DNA from: Nakazawaea peltata
Lineage: Eukaryota; Ascomycota; Pichiomycetes; Alaninales; Pachysolenaceae
Length of the DNA: 64,000 nt
Assembly: GCA_001599355.1 (NCBI GenBank)
Contig: BCGQ01000003.1
Location: 746,468-810,467, forward strand
Reading direction: 5' to 3'
This document shows, piece by piece, positions 1 through 9,171 of this stretch. Under the pieces are notes generated by a model. It made no database searches and was not told the origin of the DNA. It saw only the letters and a program-made list of their open reading frames with translations. The translations under genes were made by a program, and so were the position numbers. Position 1 is the stretch's first letter. Each line of letters opens with the position of its first letter.

Positions 1-617
1 GTAAAACCCTCCTGGATCGGTTCCAGCTCCAGGAGTACAATCTCTGTCATTTTTGGTCCAATTTCGAGATCGCGCGCACTGATTTGTTCCTTAACCCCTT
101 GTACAACCTGTACATAAAGTTTTTAGAGAAGTCTGGGGGGTTCTATAAGGAGAGATGGGGGGATCTGCCGATTCATTCTTTAGCGGTGGGATTCCTTTTG
201 GATATAGATGAGGTTCATTATTTCCGTGATATAGGTTATAAACATTCTACTTTAGGTCATTGTCCTAACAATGATCCTCAGAACCAACTACCGTTCACTC
301 CCGCAGAACAGAAATCTGTTTATGATACACCTTATAAATGGGATAAACCTCAGACCAATGGAGTTGGTTGTCGTTGTAAATGTCCTGTAAACTTTATAGA
401 GATTGAGAATTCCGGTGGCTCATGCATGGGACAATGGATAGGACTCACATCGATGAGTTCTCCATCCCTAAAACTTGACCTTGATTCTGTGGAATCCATA
501 GTTAACAAAAAGTTAGACACATTCCTTCTGGAAGGTGGGAAACTCAAGGATTGGAGATTGACATCAGATGAGGTCGCTCTGTTGTCTAAGGTACGTATAG
601 ATAAAATAGAGCTGTAG
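1..617 (+). CDS. GT15 (Kre2/Mnt1/Ktr) alpha-mannosyltransferase, 5'-partial
   Basis: C-terminal 204 residues of a Golgi type II mannosyltransferase; the gene runs off the left edge, with its reading frame open from base 3. The family uses GDP-mannose to extend O- and N-linked glycans. Visible signatures are YNLCHFWSNFEIA just inside the edge, then FYKERWGD-x-PIHS and HYFRDIGYKH, all hallmarks of the GT15 catalytic domain. The x in RWGDxP is a CTG codon (165-167) where the family has Ala, which fits CTG decoded as Ala. The tail has a Cys cluster (GVGCRCKCP) and about 65 extra residues beyond the core, which suggests the Ktr4/5/7 branch rather than Kre2 itself, but the exact orthologue is uncertain. 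It converges on UBP1, with only 17 bp between the two stop codons. Confidence 0.9.
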   Translation, partial: KTLLDRFQLQEYNLCHFWSNFEIARTDLFLNPLYNLYIKFLEKSGGFYKERWGDLPIHSLAVGFLLDIDEVHYFRDIGYKHSTLGHCPNNDPQNQLPFTPAEQKSVYDTPYKWDKPQTNGVGCRCKCPVNFIEIENSGGSCMGQWIGLTSMSSPSLKLDLDSVESIVNKKLDTFLLEGGKLKDWRLTSDEVALLSKVRIDKIEL

Positions 618-634
618 AATACCATGTATTAATA

Positions 635-2893
635 TTATGGAAGTTCAGATGTAGTACTAGATTCATCGGTGTATTCACCATCATCATTATCTGTTAATTG
701 AGAATTATCGGAGGTTGAATTTTCATCGAAAGGATTTTCTTTTGTGTCATCAACTTCATTACTGGAAGCTTCTTCATCTTCTTCGTCTTCCTCTTCTTCT
801 TCCTCTTCTGATACTACATCAGCTGTGAATTCGTCTTCTTTAACTTCTTCTTCCTCTACTTCATCAGATTTCAGATCTGGGATAATGTCTTTAGAGTCAT
901 TTCTTGAACTTAATTCATAAAACAACATGAATACTCCGCTGGTGTTCAAGACTTCTCTTTCCGTTGTTACACGTACAGTCTCATCACTGATTCTCCACCA
1001 CAATCCACGATACTTTCTGTACAGAATATAATGACCGTAGTTATGGGTACCGAAATGGGTAATGATCAGTTTTAATGAGTAACATAATGGACCAGAGGCA
1101 ATTTCTACTGAAATTGGTGGAGATGGTTGTTGCACAGCGAATCTAGAACCATTAGAATTTGGAGCAATACCATCGATTAATTCCTCGGATTCTTCTTCGG
1201 ATTCTTCTTCATCCGAATACACAATATCATTACCTAAAGAATCATATTTTGGTCTTTCAATGGTCGGTGACAGATCTGAAGTTTCGGTATCAGATTTGAT
1301 ATCAATATCTGAGGCAATTTCAGTAGCCAGCTCTGATGAAACTATATCATCATTTGCAAGTTCATCTCCGACTTCAGCTTCAGCTTCGGCCTTCTCTTGG
1401 TCTTGTCTTCTAAACATAACACGAGCATCCATATTAATATCGTCACACTCAGCAACATATGGACTCATATCCAACTTCATAGGGAAGGTAACTTGAGCTC
1501 CATTCTTTCTGATCATATAAGTACGAGGATCAAAAACAGATCTGTTTATATGCAAAGTCAATAACAGAGGAGGTCTGCTGTAGAAAATCTGTTTGATCTT
1601 TCTCGATTTCTGGATATGATTCTTAGTGTGGAGTTTCTTATAAGACTCATCACTGATGACAGGTTTAGCCAACTCATTGTGGATTTCTTTCAACCTCAAA
1701 CCCATAAGCAGTTGAAGTTTCTCATTAGTCAGAGACTCGATTTGCTGTTCCAAAATTTTAGCCATTTGCATTAATCCACATCTATTACATTCGACATCAT
1801 CGATGATCTCCGGTTCAATCCAATCACTTAACAATTCATCCAAGGAATAAGAACTTTTGTTAGACAGTTGTAAATTCAAACTCAATCCACTAATAACAGA
1901 GTATCTGATACCTCCGATTTCACCACATTGAGTACATCCAATTCTCTCCAGGGATAATCCATCCACAGGAGTAACAAGTTTCATTGGGTGAACTTTAGAC
2001 TCCAGATCACTGGCATTTGGATCTACTTGTACAGCAGGTACATAAACGGTTCCAATTTCACCCAATTTGTCTAAACCGTAGATCATTTCGGACGATTTTT
2101 CAACAAATGAATCCGATAATTGTGACTCTTGTTGTTTCTTTGCTTTTTCTGGATCATAATCAGGTAAAGTCTTTACATATTCTTTTTCCAACTCTTTTAA
2201 TACCATTTGATAAAACTCTTGGGCATCCTCTTGGTCGTATCCCAATATAAGATTACGATTTGGCCCATTAGGTAACAGTTGCATCAAAGGCCTTGTCTTA
2301 TAATAACCTGATCTTGACAAATGTTTGGCATTAATTTTGGAGAGTAAAATCTTCAAACAGTTGGAGAATTTCAACTCTGTAGATTCCTTATTTGAAGCAG
2401 TATAGGAGTCCAAAAACTCGGTGAACTCATTAGAGGAAGCCAAACTTTGTAAGACGGAGTTCATAAAACACGTGTTTCCGTCATTGACTAACCCTCCAAC
2501 GGCTCCTACTCTTTGAGCAATCTCGTACGACTGCTTATAAGCTGGGTCATTGGAGCTATAACCCATCCCTCCAAGGGCGGTGGTTCTTCCATAGTTTATT
2601 CCTTCCATTATTAATGATACAATCTGCTTTCCCTTCTCTTTAAATTCCTCTGTTTGAATATAATGTGTGATGGCGATTAAGGAGACGGTGGTGATGGCGG
2701 AGATGACAAGGAACTTGGAAGAGACTTTATTATTCCAGTAAGTTTCGAGAATATTGAAGGCGCTTTGTTGGGAATCCGATATAATTTCGATGACTTGATC
2801 CTCTACTGGAATTTCAGCAGCGGTAATACAACTAAAGATGAATAATAATGACAAAGATGATACTGACTGGGTATGAAGACCGAGACAACTCAT
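635..2893 (-). CDS. UBP1: Ubiquitin carboxyl-terminal hydrolase Ubp1
   Basis: Membrane-anchored USP-family (C19) deubiquitinase of 752 residues. The Cys box GLVNDGNTCFMN has the nucleophile near residue 142; the His box GTHNYGHYI-x-YRKYRG is followed by WWRISDETV and FMLFYE, all very close to S. cerevisiae Ubp1. Two hydrophobic stretches (about 12-26 and 61-78) precede the catalytic domain, consistent with ER anchoring. A pair of CxxC motifs (CTQC, CNRC) suggests the USP zinc site. The C-terminus is strongly acidic, with Glu/Asp runs. The x in GHYIxY is CTG (1022-1024), which is Ala in baker's yeast Ubp1. The ATG at 2891-2893 is the first in frame. A GAAAATTTTT-type element lies about 140 bp upstream. 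Confidence 0.95.
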   Translation of the reverse strand: MSCLGLHTQSVSSLSLLFIFSCITAAEIPVEDQVIEIISDSQQSAFNILETYWNNKVSSKFLVISAITTVSLIAITHYIQTEEFKEKGKQIVSLIMEGINYGRTTALGGMGYSSNDPAYKQSYEIAQRVGAVGGLVNDGNTCFMNSVLQSLASSNEFTEFLDSYTASNKESTELKFSNCLKILLSKINAKHLSRSGYYKTRPLMQLLPNGPNRNLILGYDQEDAQEFYQMVLKELEKEYVKTLPDYDPEKAKKQQESQLSDSFVEKSSEMIYGLDKLGEIGTVYVPAVQVDPNASDLESKVHPMKLVTPVDGLSLERIGCTQCGEIGGIRYSVISGLSLNLQLSNKSSYSLDELLSDWIEPEIIDDVECNRCGLMQMAKILEQQIESLTNEKLQLLMGLRLKEIHNELAKPVISDESYKKLHTKNHIQKSRKIKQIFYSRPPLLLTLHINRSVFDPRTYMIRKNGAQVTFPMKLDMSPYVAECDDINMDARVMFRRQDQEKAEAEAEVGDELANDDIVSSELATEIASDIDIKSDTETSDLSPTIERPKYDSLGNDIVYSDEEESEEESEELIDGIAPNSNGSRFAVQQPSPPISVEIASGPLCYSLKLIITHFGTHNYGHYILYRKYRGLWWRISDETVRVTTEREVLNTSGVFMLFYELSSRNDSKDIIPDLKSDEVEEEEVKEDEFTADVVSEEEEEEEDEEDEEASSNEVDDTKENPFDENSTSDNSQLTDNDDGEYTDESSTTSELP

Positions 2894-3694
2894 GTAATTT
2901 TGATAATTTTCAGGGGCCCTAGTTAGAACTAGCGGTGATATTGAAGGAGATGGAAGTATTCGGTGTTCCCAAACTGATATCTTCTCGGCGCTTTACCTTA
3001 CTTGGTGATTAGAAATCATCGACAAGCCCGAGAAAATTTTTATAGATTTTTCTAGTGAGAAAGTTGAGATTTAAGCGCAGAGCTTGCGCAGAGTTTAAGT
3101 AGGGAGATTTAACTAAGGGAGTGAGCAGAGCTTGGTGGAGAGATTTCGTAGGGAAAAGTTTGAGGGGAGAGACAGATTTGAGTAGAGAAGTTTAAGAAAA
3201 GCTTAAGAAAAGTTTAAGGGACAGGTTAGCTAGACAGGGAAAAATTTGAAGGGAGATCAACCAGGGAGGGAAATTTTAAAAGGGAAGAATTACCTAGGCA
3301 GGAAAAACTCTAAAGGGGGAGACCAAGTAGCACACAATAACAAAGATCAATTAGAAAATTAATATCCCTTTAGGGCTGGCCAGAGGTGGGTGAAGAGAGG
3401 GGCCGTAAGGAAGAATACAACGCAATGTCGTGCATACCGTAGAACAACTCCATCTACATAAACTATAACAATAATCTTATTCATATCATATAGACAAATC
3501 ACTAAATCATAGAACTAACGTAATCATAGAAATCAAGACTCATTCAGTTATAAAGCAGACGTACTCGCTCATATCAATAAATATGATATCTCTAGGTGAT
3601 CCCCCCTTAATTTAATAGTAATTAATTACAAAGCGAAGGAAAATCAAAAACCAATAAGAAAACAAAGATACACAAAAAATACACGCTTTCATAC
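2894..3694. other. Intergenic, UBP1 promoter side
   Basis: About 800 bp between the UBP1 start and the PUB1 stop. It is strikingly purine-rich on the plus strand (about 3050-3330, many GGGAGA/AAGTTTAAG variants). A GAGAAAATTTTTAT element lies at 3030-3043. No conserved reading frame was seen. Confidence 0.6.
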
Positions 3695-4855
3695 TTAATT
3701 GAATCTTTGACCATACATTTGGGGAACAGCAACTTGAGGTGGAGGAGGAACAGTATGTTTGTACGAACTTCTCAAATCACCTTTACCCCAATTACTTTTA
3801 ATTTGTCTTCCATTGATAATGGCACCATTCAAATTGACAATGGCCATAGCAGCACGCTCATGTGTGTCATATTTAACGAAAGCACAACCTCTTTCGGGAT
3901 GGAACTTGAGATCGACGATGAACCCGAACTGTTGTAACATTGGAATAAGATCATTTTGGGTAGAATAGTGCGATAAGTTACCCAAGTATACTGTAGTATT
4001 GAAGTTAGGGGCTTGTCTTAACACCATTTCAAAGTTCAGAGGACTAATCATCGAGAAAGCTGCATTTCCATTATTGTTTCTCATGTGACGAATTCCATTG
4101 TGATGACGGTGATTACCACCCATGTTATGATATTGTTGCTGTTGTTGTTTATGAGCAGCCCAATTTAATCTAATTGGTCTTCCAGCTATCCATTCTCCAT
4201 TCATCGTGGCAATTGCAGTCTCTGCATCAACTTGTTCGGCAAATGACAAAAAACCGTAACCCCTTGATCTTCCTGTTTGCATATCCCACATGACATGAGC
4301 TTGACTTAAGGAAGCAAATCTTGAGAATGCTTGACTTAACAATTCATCATTAACTTCTGGTGACAAATCCCCGATAAACACGTTAAATTGATCATTTCCC
4401 CTTAATTGCAGTGTCTGGTAAGCCCAATTGACTTTGATCGGGAGATTGTCTACAATCTTCCCATTCAAACTTTGCAATGCAATTTCGGCGAATTGAGACT
4501 CCTCAAATTCAACAAAAGCGTAATTCAAATGAGGTTGGTTCTTATCGTATAAAATTTTAATCGACTGAGCAGGTCCACCAACAGAAAACAAATCTCTCAA
4601 GATATCTTCCGAAACAGACTTGTTCAAGTTTCCAACATACAAAATCTTATCAGACAACTCACGTCCACCATCAATTGCATTAGCAGGAGTGGATTCGATG
4701 ATCTCTGGTTCACCATCCAACGATTGTTTAACATCTTGTTCATCTGGCGTATTTTGAGTCTGATCTGGTTGTTCTATTTCTTCCAGAGCAATAACTGGAA
4801 CCTCCTGTGGCCGTTCCTTTTCTGGTACAGACGTGACTGGCGCTTCTGTACTCAT
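3695..4855 (-). CDS. PUB1: Poly(A)/U-binding protein Pub1 (TIA-1-like, three RRMs)
   Basis: RNA-binding protein of 386 residues with three RRMs: about 70-145 (RNP2 LYVGNL, RNP1 NYAFVEF), about 157-233 (VFIGDL, RGYGFLSF) and about 287-360 (VYLGNL, GCAFVKY). The second RRM contains VMWDMQTGRSRGYGF, nearly identical to Pub1/TIA-1. A Gln-rich and His/Asn-rich linker separates RRM2 from RRM3, as in Pub1, though the prion-like stretches are shorter (S. cerevisiae Pub1 is 453 residues). The family binds AU-rich and poly(U) tracts, controls mRNA stability and enters stress granules. The first 60 residues are acidic and low-complexity. No intron is evident. Confidence 0.94.
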   Translation of the reverse strand: MSTEAPVTSVPEKERPQEVPVIALEEIEQPDQTQNTPDEQDVKQSLDGEPEIIESTPANAIDGGRELSDKILYVGNLNKSVSEDILRDLFSVGGPAQSIKILYDKNQPHLNYAFVEFEESQFAEIALQSLNGKIVDNLPIKVNWAYQTLQLRGNDQFNVFIGDLSPEVNDELLSQAFSRFASLSQAHVMWDMQTGRSRGYGFLSFAEQVDAETAIATMNGEWIAGRPIRLNWAAHKQQQQQYHNMGGNHRHHNGIRHMRNNNGNAAFSMISPLNFEMVLRQAPNFNTTVYLGNLSHYSTQNDLIPMLQQFGFIVDLKFHPERGCAFVKYDTHERAAMAIVNLNGAIINGRQIKSNWGKGDLRSSYKHTVPPPPQVAVPQMYGQRFN

Positions 4856-5420
4856 TTTTTGTATCTAAAATATCTCTATAACTCCCAAGGAAACAACAAA
4901 TCAAAAGTCAATCGAACAATTAACACCGGTACCTAAAATCGAACAAAACCAATTAAAAATTCAAGAATAACAAAAAAAATTGTAAAGCGAAAACAAACTG
5001 GAAAAGAATGGACGATTACGTCGCTGTGAAATCTTCTGTGGATTGAGTATGAGTATCTAGTCACGGATCTCGACCTATTGAATCTGATAAAAAAATAATT
5101 ACTCTTGACGCTCGAAGATAAAGGACGCTTGCAAATTTTTTTATTTTTGCTTGGGCGAATTCGTCCGGGTCGCGTTTAGGGAGTAGAGTGGGGGTGAAAG
5201 GGAAACGAGGAGGGGGGGGCTAAATAAAACGAGATGCATTGGAGGAGGGGGGGTGAGCAAGATAGATTTTGCGATAGGAGGTCTTGAGCAAAGTACCTTG
5301 AGGATCTTATTGCACGATCAAGTCAATCTGTAAGTAGTTGTTGACAGTACTGGAAACTTTATTAAGTGCTATGTAATTGTAAATGGTGAAATGTACACGA
5401 CCTTTTGGAACCCATACATT
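4856..5420. other. Intergenic, PUB1 promoter side
   Basis: About 565 bp holding the PUB1 5' region and the 3' end of the cyclophilin gene. It contains poly(A)/poly(T) tracts (about 4974, 5137) and a G-rich stretch near 5205-5255. No gene was seen. Confidence 0.6.
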
Positions 5421-6055
5421 TCAATATTCACCTGACTCCAGGATGACGACATCAATGATAGGTTTATTATTCTCTCCAGTTGATACATGCTCAATTTGTC
5501 TTACGATATCCTGACCTTCTATAACTCTTCCAAACACCACATGTTTTCCATCTAAATGAGGCAGTGATCCACAACAGATGAAGAATTGACACCCATTAGT
5601 ATTGGGACCTGAATTGGCCATTGATAGCACCATTGGTTCATCTGTAGATTCAATGTTAGTAATTTTCGTAAACTGGTTTGATATGGGATACTTACGTTCG
5701 TAAATAAAAGCTTCGTCCTCAAATTCATCCTTGCCAAATATGGACATCGATCCCCTTCCATCGCCCTTAACAAAATCACCACCTTGAATCATGAACCCTT
5801 TAATGACCCTGTGAAAGCGGCAACCTTTGTACCCAATTGGACGACCGTCTTTTTTGTATTCACCAGTACAGAATTGTCTGAAATTCTCACAAGTATTGGG
5901 GAGATCCGATGAATATAATTCCATCTTTATTCTACCTAATGGTTGACCTTCTATAGTTAGTACATTGATATAACAATCTCGATTCCTCACATCTACCTAC
6001 GACCTAACTCGATGTCAAAAAAGACAACCGCATTTCCCGGTTTAATATCTGTCAT
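5421..6055 (-). CDS. PPIH-type (snRNP-associated) cyclophilin, two introns
   Basis: Peptidyl-prolyl cis-trans isomerase. Exons on the minus strand: 6055..6001, 5950..5696, 5641..5421, giving 176 residues (human PPIH has 177). Exon 1 encodes [18 protein letters not shown]; exon 2 carries [17 protein letters not shown] and [15 protein letters not shown]; exon 3 carries [16 protein letters not shown] and DGKHVVFG. The [14 protein letters not shown] loop and the [12 protein letters not shown] form are typical of PPIH, the tri-snRNP cyclophilin. Intron 1 (6000..5951, donor GTAGGT, TACTAAC 5 nt before AG) could instead start 3 nt earlier at 6003, which would remove one Gln. Intron 2 (5695..5642, donor GTAAGT) is 54 nt with no stop, so naive translation reads through it; removing it restores the normal F-x3-H-x-P spacing. 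I am confident of the family and intron 2, less so of the first donor. Confidence 0.88.
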
Positions 6056-6267
6056 TTTCAGAACTCTCAAATAGCCTATACTATACAGCCCCTCTTCCTC
6101 TACTTTCTTCAGCTCTCTTCTTGTCTCGTTTAAATCTAGTTTTCGCTCGTATATAATTCCATCTGAGCTAAATAAGAACCCGGAGCTGACTAAAATAGCG
6201 TTTAAGAGATGGAAAAAATCCGAAGAGATATTCATCTGATCGATAGAACAAACTACTGATTGCAAAG

Positions 6268-7290
6268 ATGAGCCCCTTACAAAGAGTTCACACCTCGAAT
6301 CCAGAGACTGGGACTGCAATCGACAGATCCCACCCTGAGTTCCCACTGCTGTTACCTGAAGATGAAGTCAATTACTTCAAGCAACATCAACCACCAACTT
6401 ACTTAGAAGAGATCCGTGAGACTACGCGTGAATTCCTCGAATATCACCAACTGCAAAATAGAAGAATTGCACTCGTCACCAGTGGTGGTACTACAGTCCC
6501 TTTGGAAAATAACACCGTGCGCTTCATAGATAATTTCAGTGCCGGAACAAGAGGAGCTACCTCTCTGGAGTACTTCTTAGAAAATGGGTACGCAGTGATC
6601 TTCTTACATAGAGAATTTTCCTTATTACCGTACTCAAGACACTACAGTCATACTACTAACTGTTTTTTGGATTACATGACCGAAAAAGATAACAAGGTAG
6701 AGGTGGATAGTCAATACCAGACCGAGATGTTGAAAGTGTTAAGAAAATACCACTACGCCAAATCAAACAATCTTCTCTTGAACGTTCCCTTCACCACCGT
6801 TAACCAATATTTATACACATTAAAATTAATTTCCGAGGAATTGAGTGTGTTAAAATCTCAGTCGTTATTTTATTTGGCAGCAGCCGTGTCTGATTTTTTC
6901 CTTCCTTCTTCTAAGGTTCCTGAGCATAAGATCCAATCGCAGGAACAAGGGGGGAAGTTGGAGATCAATTTGGAACCTGTTCCTAAATTTTTGAAAAGAT
7001 TGAAGGATTCTTGGGCTCCAACTTCTATGATTGTATCTTTCAAATTGGAGACAGATGAGCTGATCTTAATTAGTAAACTGAAAGGTGCCTTGGAGAGATA
7101 TTCTCATCAGTTGGTGATTGGAAATTTGTTACAGAGCAGAAAAAGAGAGGTGGTATTTGTGACGGAGGACCAAGAGAAGTGGATTAAGCTTACTGACCAA
7201 GAGGTCGAAGATCATGTAGATATAGAAAACTTGATTATACCTAACGTCATTAAATTACATGATGAATGGATAGCTAAGTGTGCTAAATAA
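6268..7290 (+). CDS. CAB2: Phosphopantothenate--cysteine ligase
   Basis: Coenzyme A biosynthesis enzyme (eukaryotic CoaB/PPCS) that joins 4'-phosphopantothenate to cysteine with nucleotide activation. The 340-residue protein contains RRIALVTSGGTTVPLE, the nucleotide-binding loop of the family, then RFIDNFSAGTRGATSLEYFL, GYAVIFLHREFSLLPYSRH, FYLAAAVSDFF and SFKLETD, in the order found in yeast Cab2 and human PPCS. Length is close to S. cerevisiae Cab2 (365). A TACTAAC string inside the gene (about 6652) lies in conserved contiguous coding sequence and is not an intron. The promoter is a 212-bp divergent gap shared with the cyclophilin gene. It converges on SAM50 with 8 bp between stops. Confidence 0.95.
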   Translation: MSPLQRVHTSNPETGTAIDRSHPEFPLLLPEDEVNYFKQHQPPTYLEEIRETTREFLEYHQLQNRRIALVTSGGTTVPLENNTVRFIDNFSAGTRGATSLEYFLENGYAVIFLHREFSLLPYSRHYSHTTNCFLDYMTEKDNKVEVDSQYQTEMLKVLRKYHYAKSNNLLLNVPFTTVNQYLYTLKLISEELSVLKSQSLFYLAAAVSDFFLPSSKVPEHKIQSQEQGGKLEINLEPVPKFLKRLKDSWAPTSMIVSFKLETDELILISKLKGALERYSHQLVIGNLLQSRKREVVFVTEDQEKWIKLTDQEVEDHVDIENLIIPNVIKLHDEWIAKCAK

Positions 7291-7298
7291 AATACACT

Positions 7299-8826
7299 TC
7301 ACATGAATGATAATCCAATTCCGTATTGAAATCCTTTCCTAGTAGAATCGGTTGCTGATGAAATTATTGGGACTACGAAATTCAACTCGAATCTGGCGAT
7401 CGGATGTTTATAAATCAATCCGAATCCTGCTGCCACACTTGGTTCAACAAGTAACTTGTTTGCAGCACCTTTGACACCCAAATCTTTATTGACGTTGATC
7501 ATTTTTCCCACATTAATGAATTGTTGAGTTTTGAAGCTATCCCATTTCAAATTTTGGACTAATCCAAGACTTGTTCCGTAGAATAAATTACCACCTACTG
7601 GAGATCTCAATAATTTGGGTCCTAACCCATTCAAATCGTAACCACGTAAATCGTTTGGCCCTCCCAAATAAAATCTGTCCATCACATGAACTGGTCTACC
7701 ACCGGATTCTAAAGAATGAATATAACCAGATCTCATGGAAAGATTGGCAAATATTTTCGATGTGAAGGGAAACAGAAGTTGGAATTCAACTTGATCTTTT
7801 ACAAATGGAGATGACGAGAGCATCGAGTACTCCAAAGTATTCTTGAATAATGTACCCTTTGAAGGTAATAATTTGTCATTTCTTGAATCGTATTGCAAAG
7901 TGTAACTCAAACTTGATTTCAAGCTGTCACCACTTTGGAATAAAATATCATCATTGATGGGGTACTTGTTTGTGGTAGAAGCGAACAATTTGACTGTACG
8001 AAGAACGTTCTCCACCAGGAATTCATGGTTCCAATGACCACTATACATAGACACCAACTTATTTTGGAATCCAGTTACATTCTGTTCATGATTGTAGGTA
8101 TAATCGACAAACTTTGTGCTCTGCAATGCAATATTTTCCAGTCTCCAATCTGGACTATTATTAACTGGGAATGAAAAGTTTAACAAATAAGTGGATTTGT
8201 TTCTGGTGGCCAATGTATTAGATGCAATAGTAGTGTCCAATGTCAAAGTCTCAGCTCCACCAAATATATTTTTATATTGTAATGTCAAATATCCATCCCC
8301 TTCTCCATTTCCGACATTTGTACCAATTTTCAGAAAGTGTTTCTTCACAGGTATCACTTGAAGAGTTGAAATAAGATCCACACCATTCTTAGGTGCTAAA
8401 TTACGGAAATAACTATGATCCACCTGTAATCCCATCAGGGTTATCAGTTCGGTTTTAAGGAAATTGTCTTTAGTCTCGTCTATTCTTCTCAAAAATTCCT
8501 CCAATGTCAATTTATCGTTCTTTAAAAGCGGCTGTAATTGACGATTCAAGAAGCCATTTCTGAACTGTTCTCCGCCCACAACATTGATAGATTGAATTCT
8601 CACCGGTAACCCCAGATTCTCTTTAAATATCCCATTCAAAAGATTCCTTGTATTCTCTTGTATCAATTGAACCTTCTCTTGTTCAAGCTCTTCGAGACGA
8701 CTTAACCGCTGTTTAGACGGTATGTGACCATCTGAGATTCTCTCGATGACCTGAGAAAGTTAGTAGATATTCGATACCATTCATCTATGCAGATTCACTC
8801 ACGTTATCCTCGTGCCCCAATGACAT
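7299..8826 (-). CDS. SAM50: Sam50, outer-membrane beta-barrel assembly core (one intron)
   Basis: Mitochondrial outer-membrane Omp85/BamA-family protein, the core of the SAM complex. Exons on the minus strand are 8826..8803 (MSLGHEDN) and 8750..7299, giving 491 residues. The 52-nt intron (8802..8751) has donor GTGAGT, TACTAAC at 8765-8759 and acceptor CTCAG. Without the splice the frame has no usable ATG: the longest single frame begins at a TTG. Signature elements are one POTRA-like N-terminal region, FYLGGPNDLRGYDLNGLGP (the conserved L6-loop RGY motif) and the C-terminal beta-signal region RKGFQYGIGLSFM, matching yeast Sam50 RKGFQFGLGLAFL. A GAAAATTTTTAG element lies about 55 bp upstream of the ATG. 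Confidence 0.93.
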
Positions 8827-9171
8827 TTCTTTTATCGGAGTCAATACTCATCCCTTGCCGCCATCGACTGCTTTGTTTCGAGAAAATTTTTAGTTTGGCG
8901 TCGGATTGTTTACGTGTGGGATTGATAAAGTGCTCATGGTTGATAATTGATATTGTGCTGAATAGAAGATTAATATATTGCTCAGGGGAGACACCAAGAG
9001 ATGGTAACCAAGAGATAGTTAGAGTTAAGAGATGATGAGACTAAGTGATAGGTTAGCCAAATGGAAGACAATTGAAATTATTGAATCCTCTATGTCGACT
9101 GAACTGAGTATAACCCCAATCCTCTATATAATTCAATCAATCTTAATATTACAAATATACCTAGATATTAT
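8827..9171. other. Intergenic, SAM50 promoter
   Basis: About 345 bp with the SAM50 5' region (CGAGAAAATTTTTAG at 8879-8893) and the 3' side of the next minus-strand gene. Nothing else was seen. Confidence 0.6.

Noticed and set aside
6056-6346. N-terminal extension of the cyclophilin frame overlapping CAB2
   Set aside because: Upstream part overlaps the CAB2 start on the other strand and is not conserved; the ATG at 6053-6055 gives the homologous start.
6652-6658. TACTAAC inside CAB2
   Set aside because: Lies in contiguous conserved coding sequence; no AG within range.
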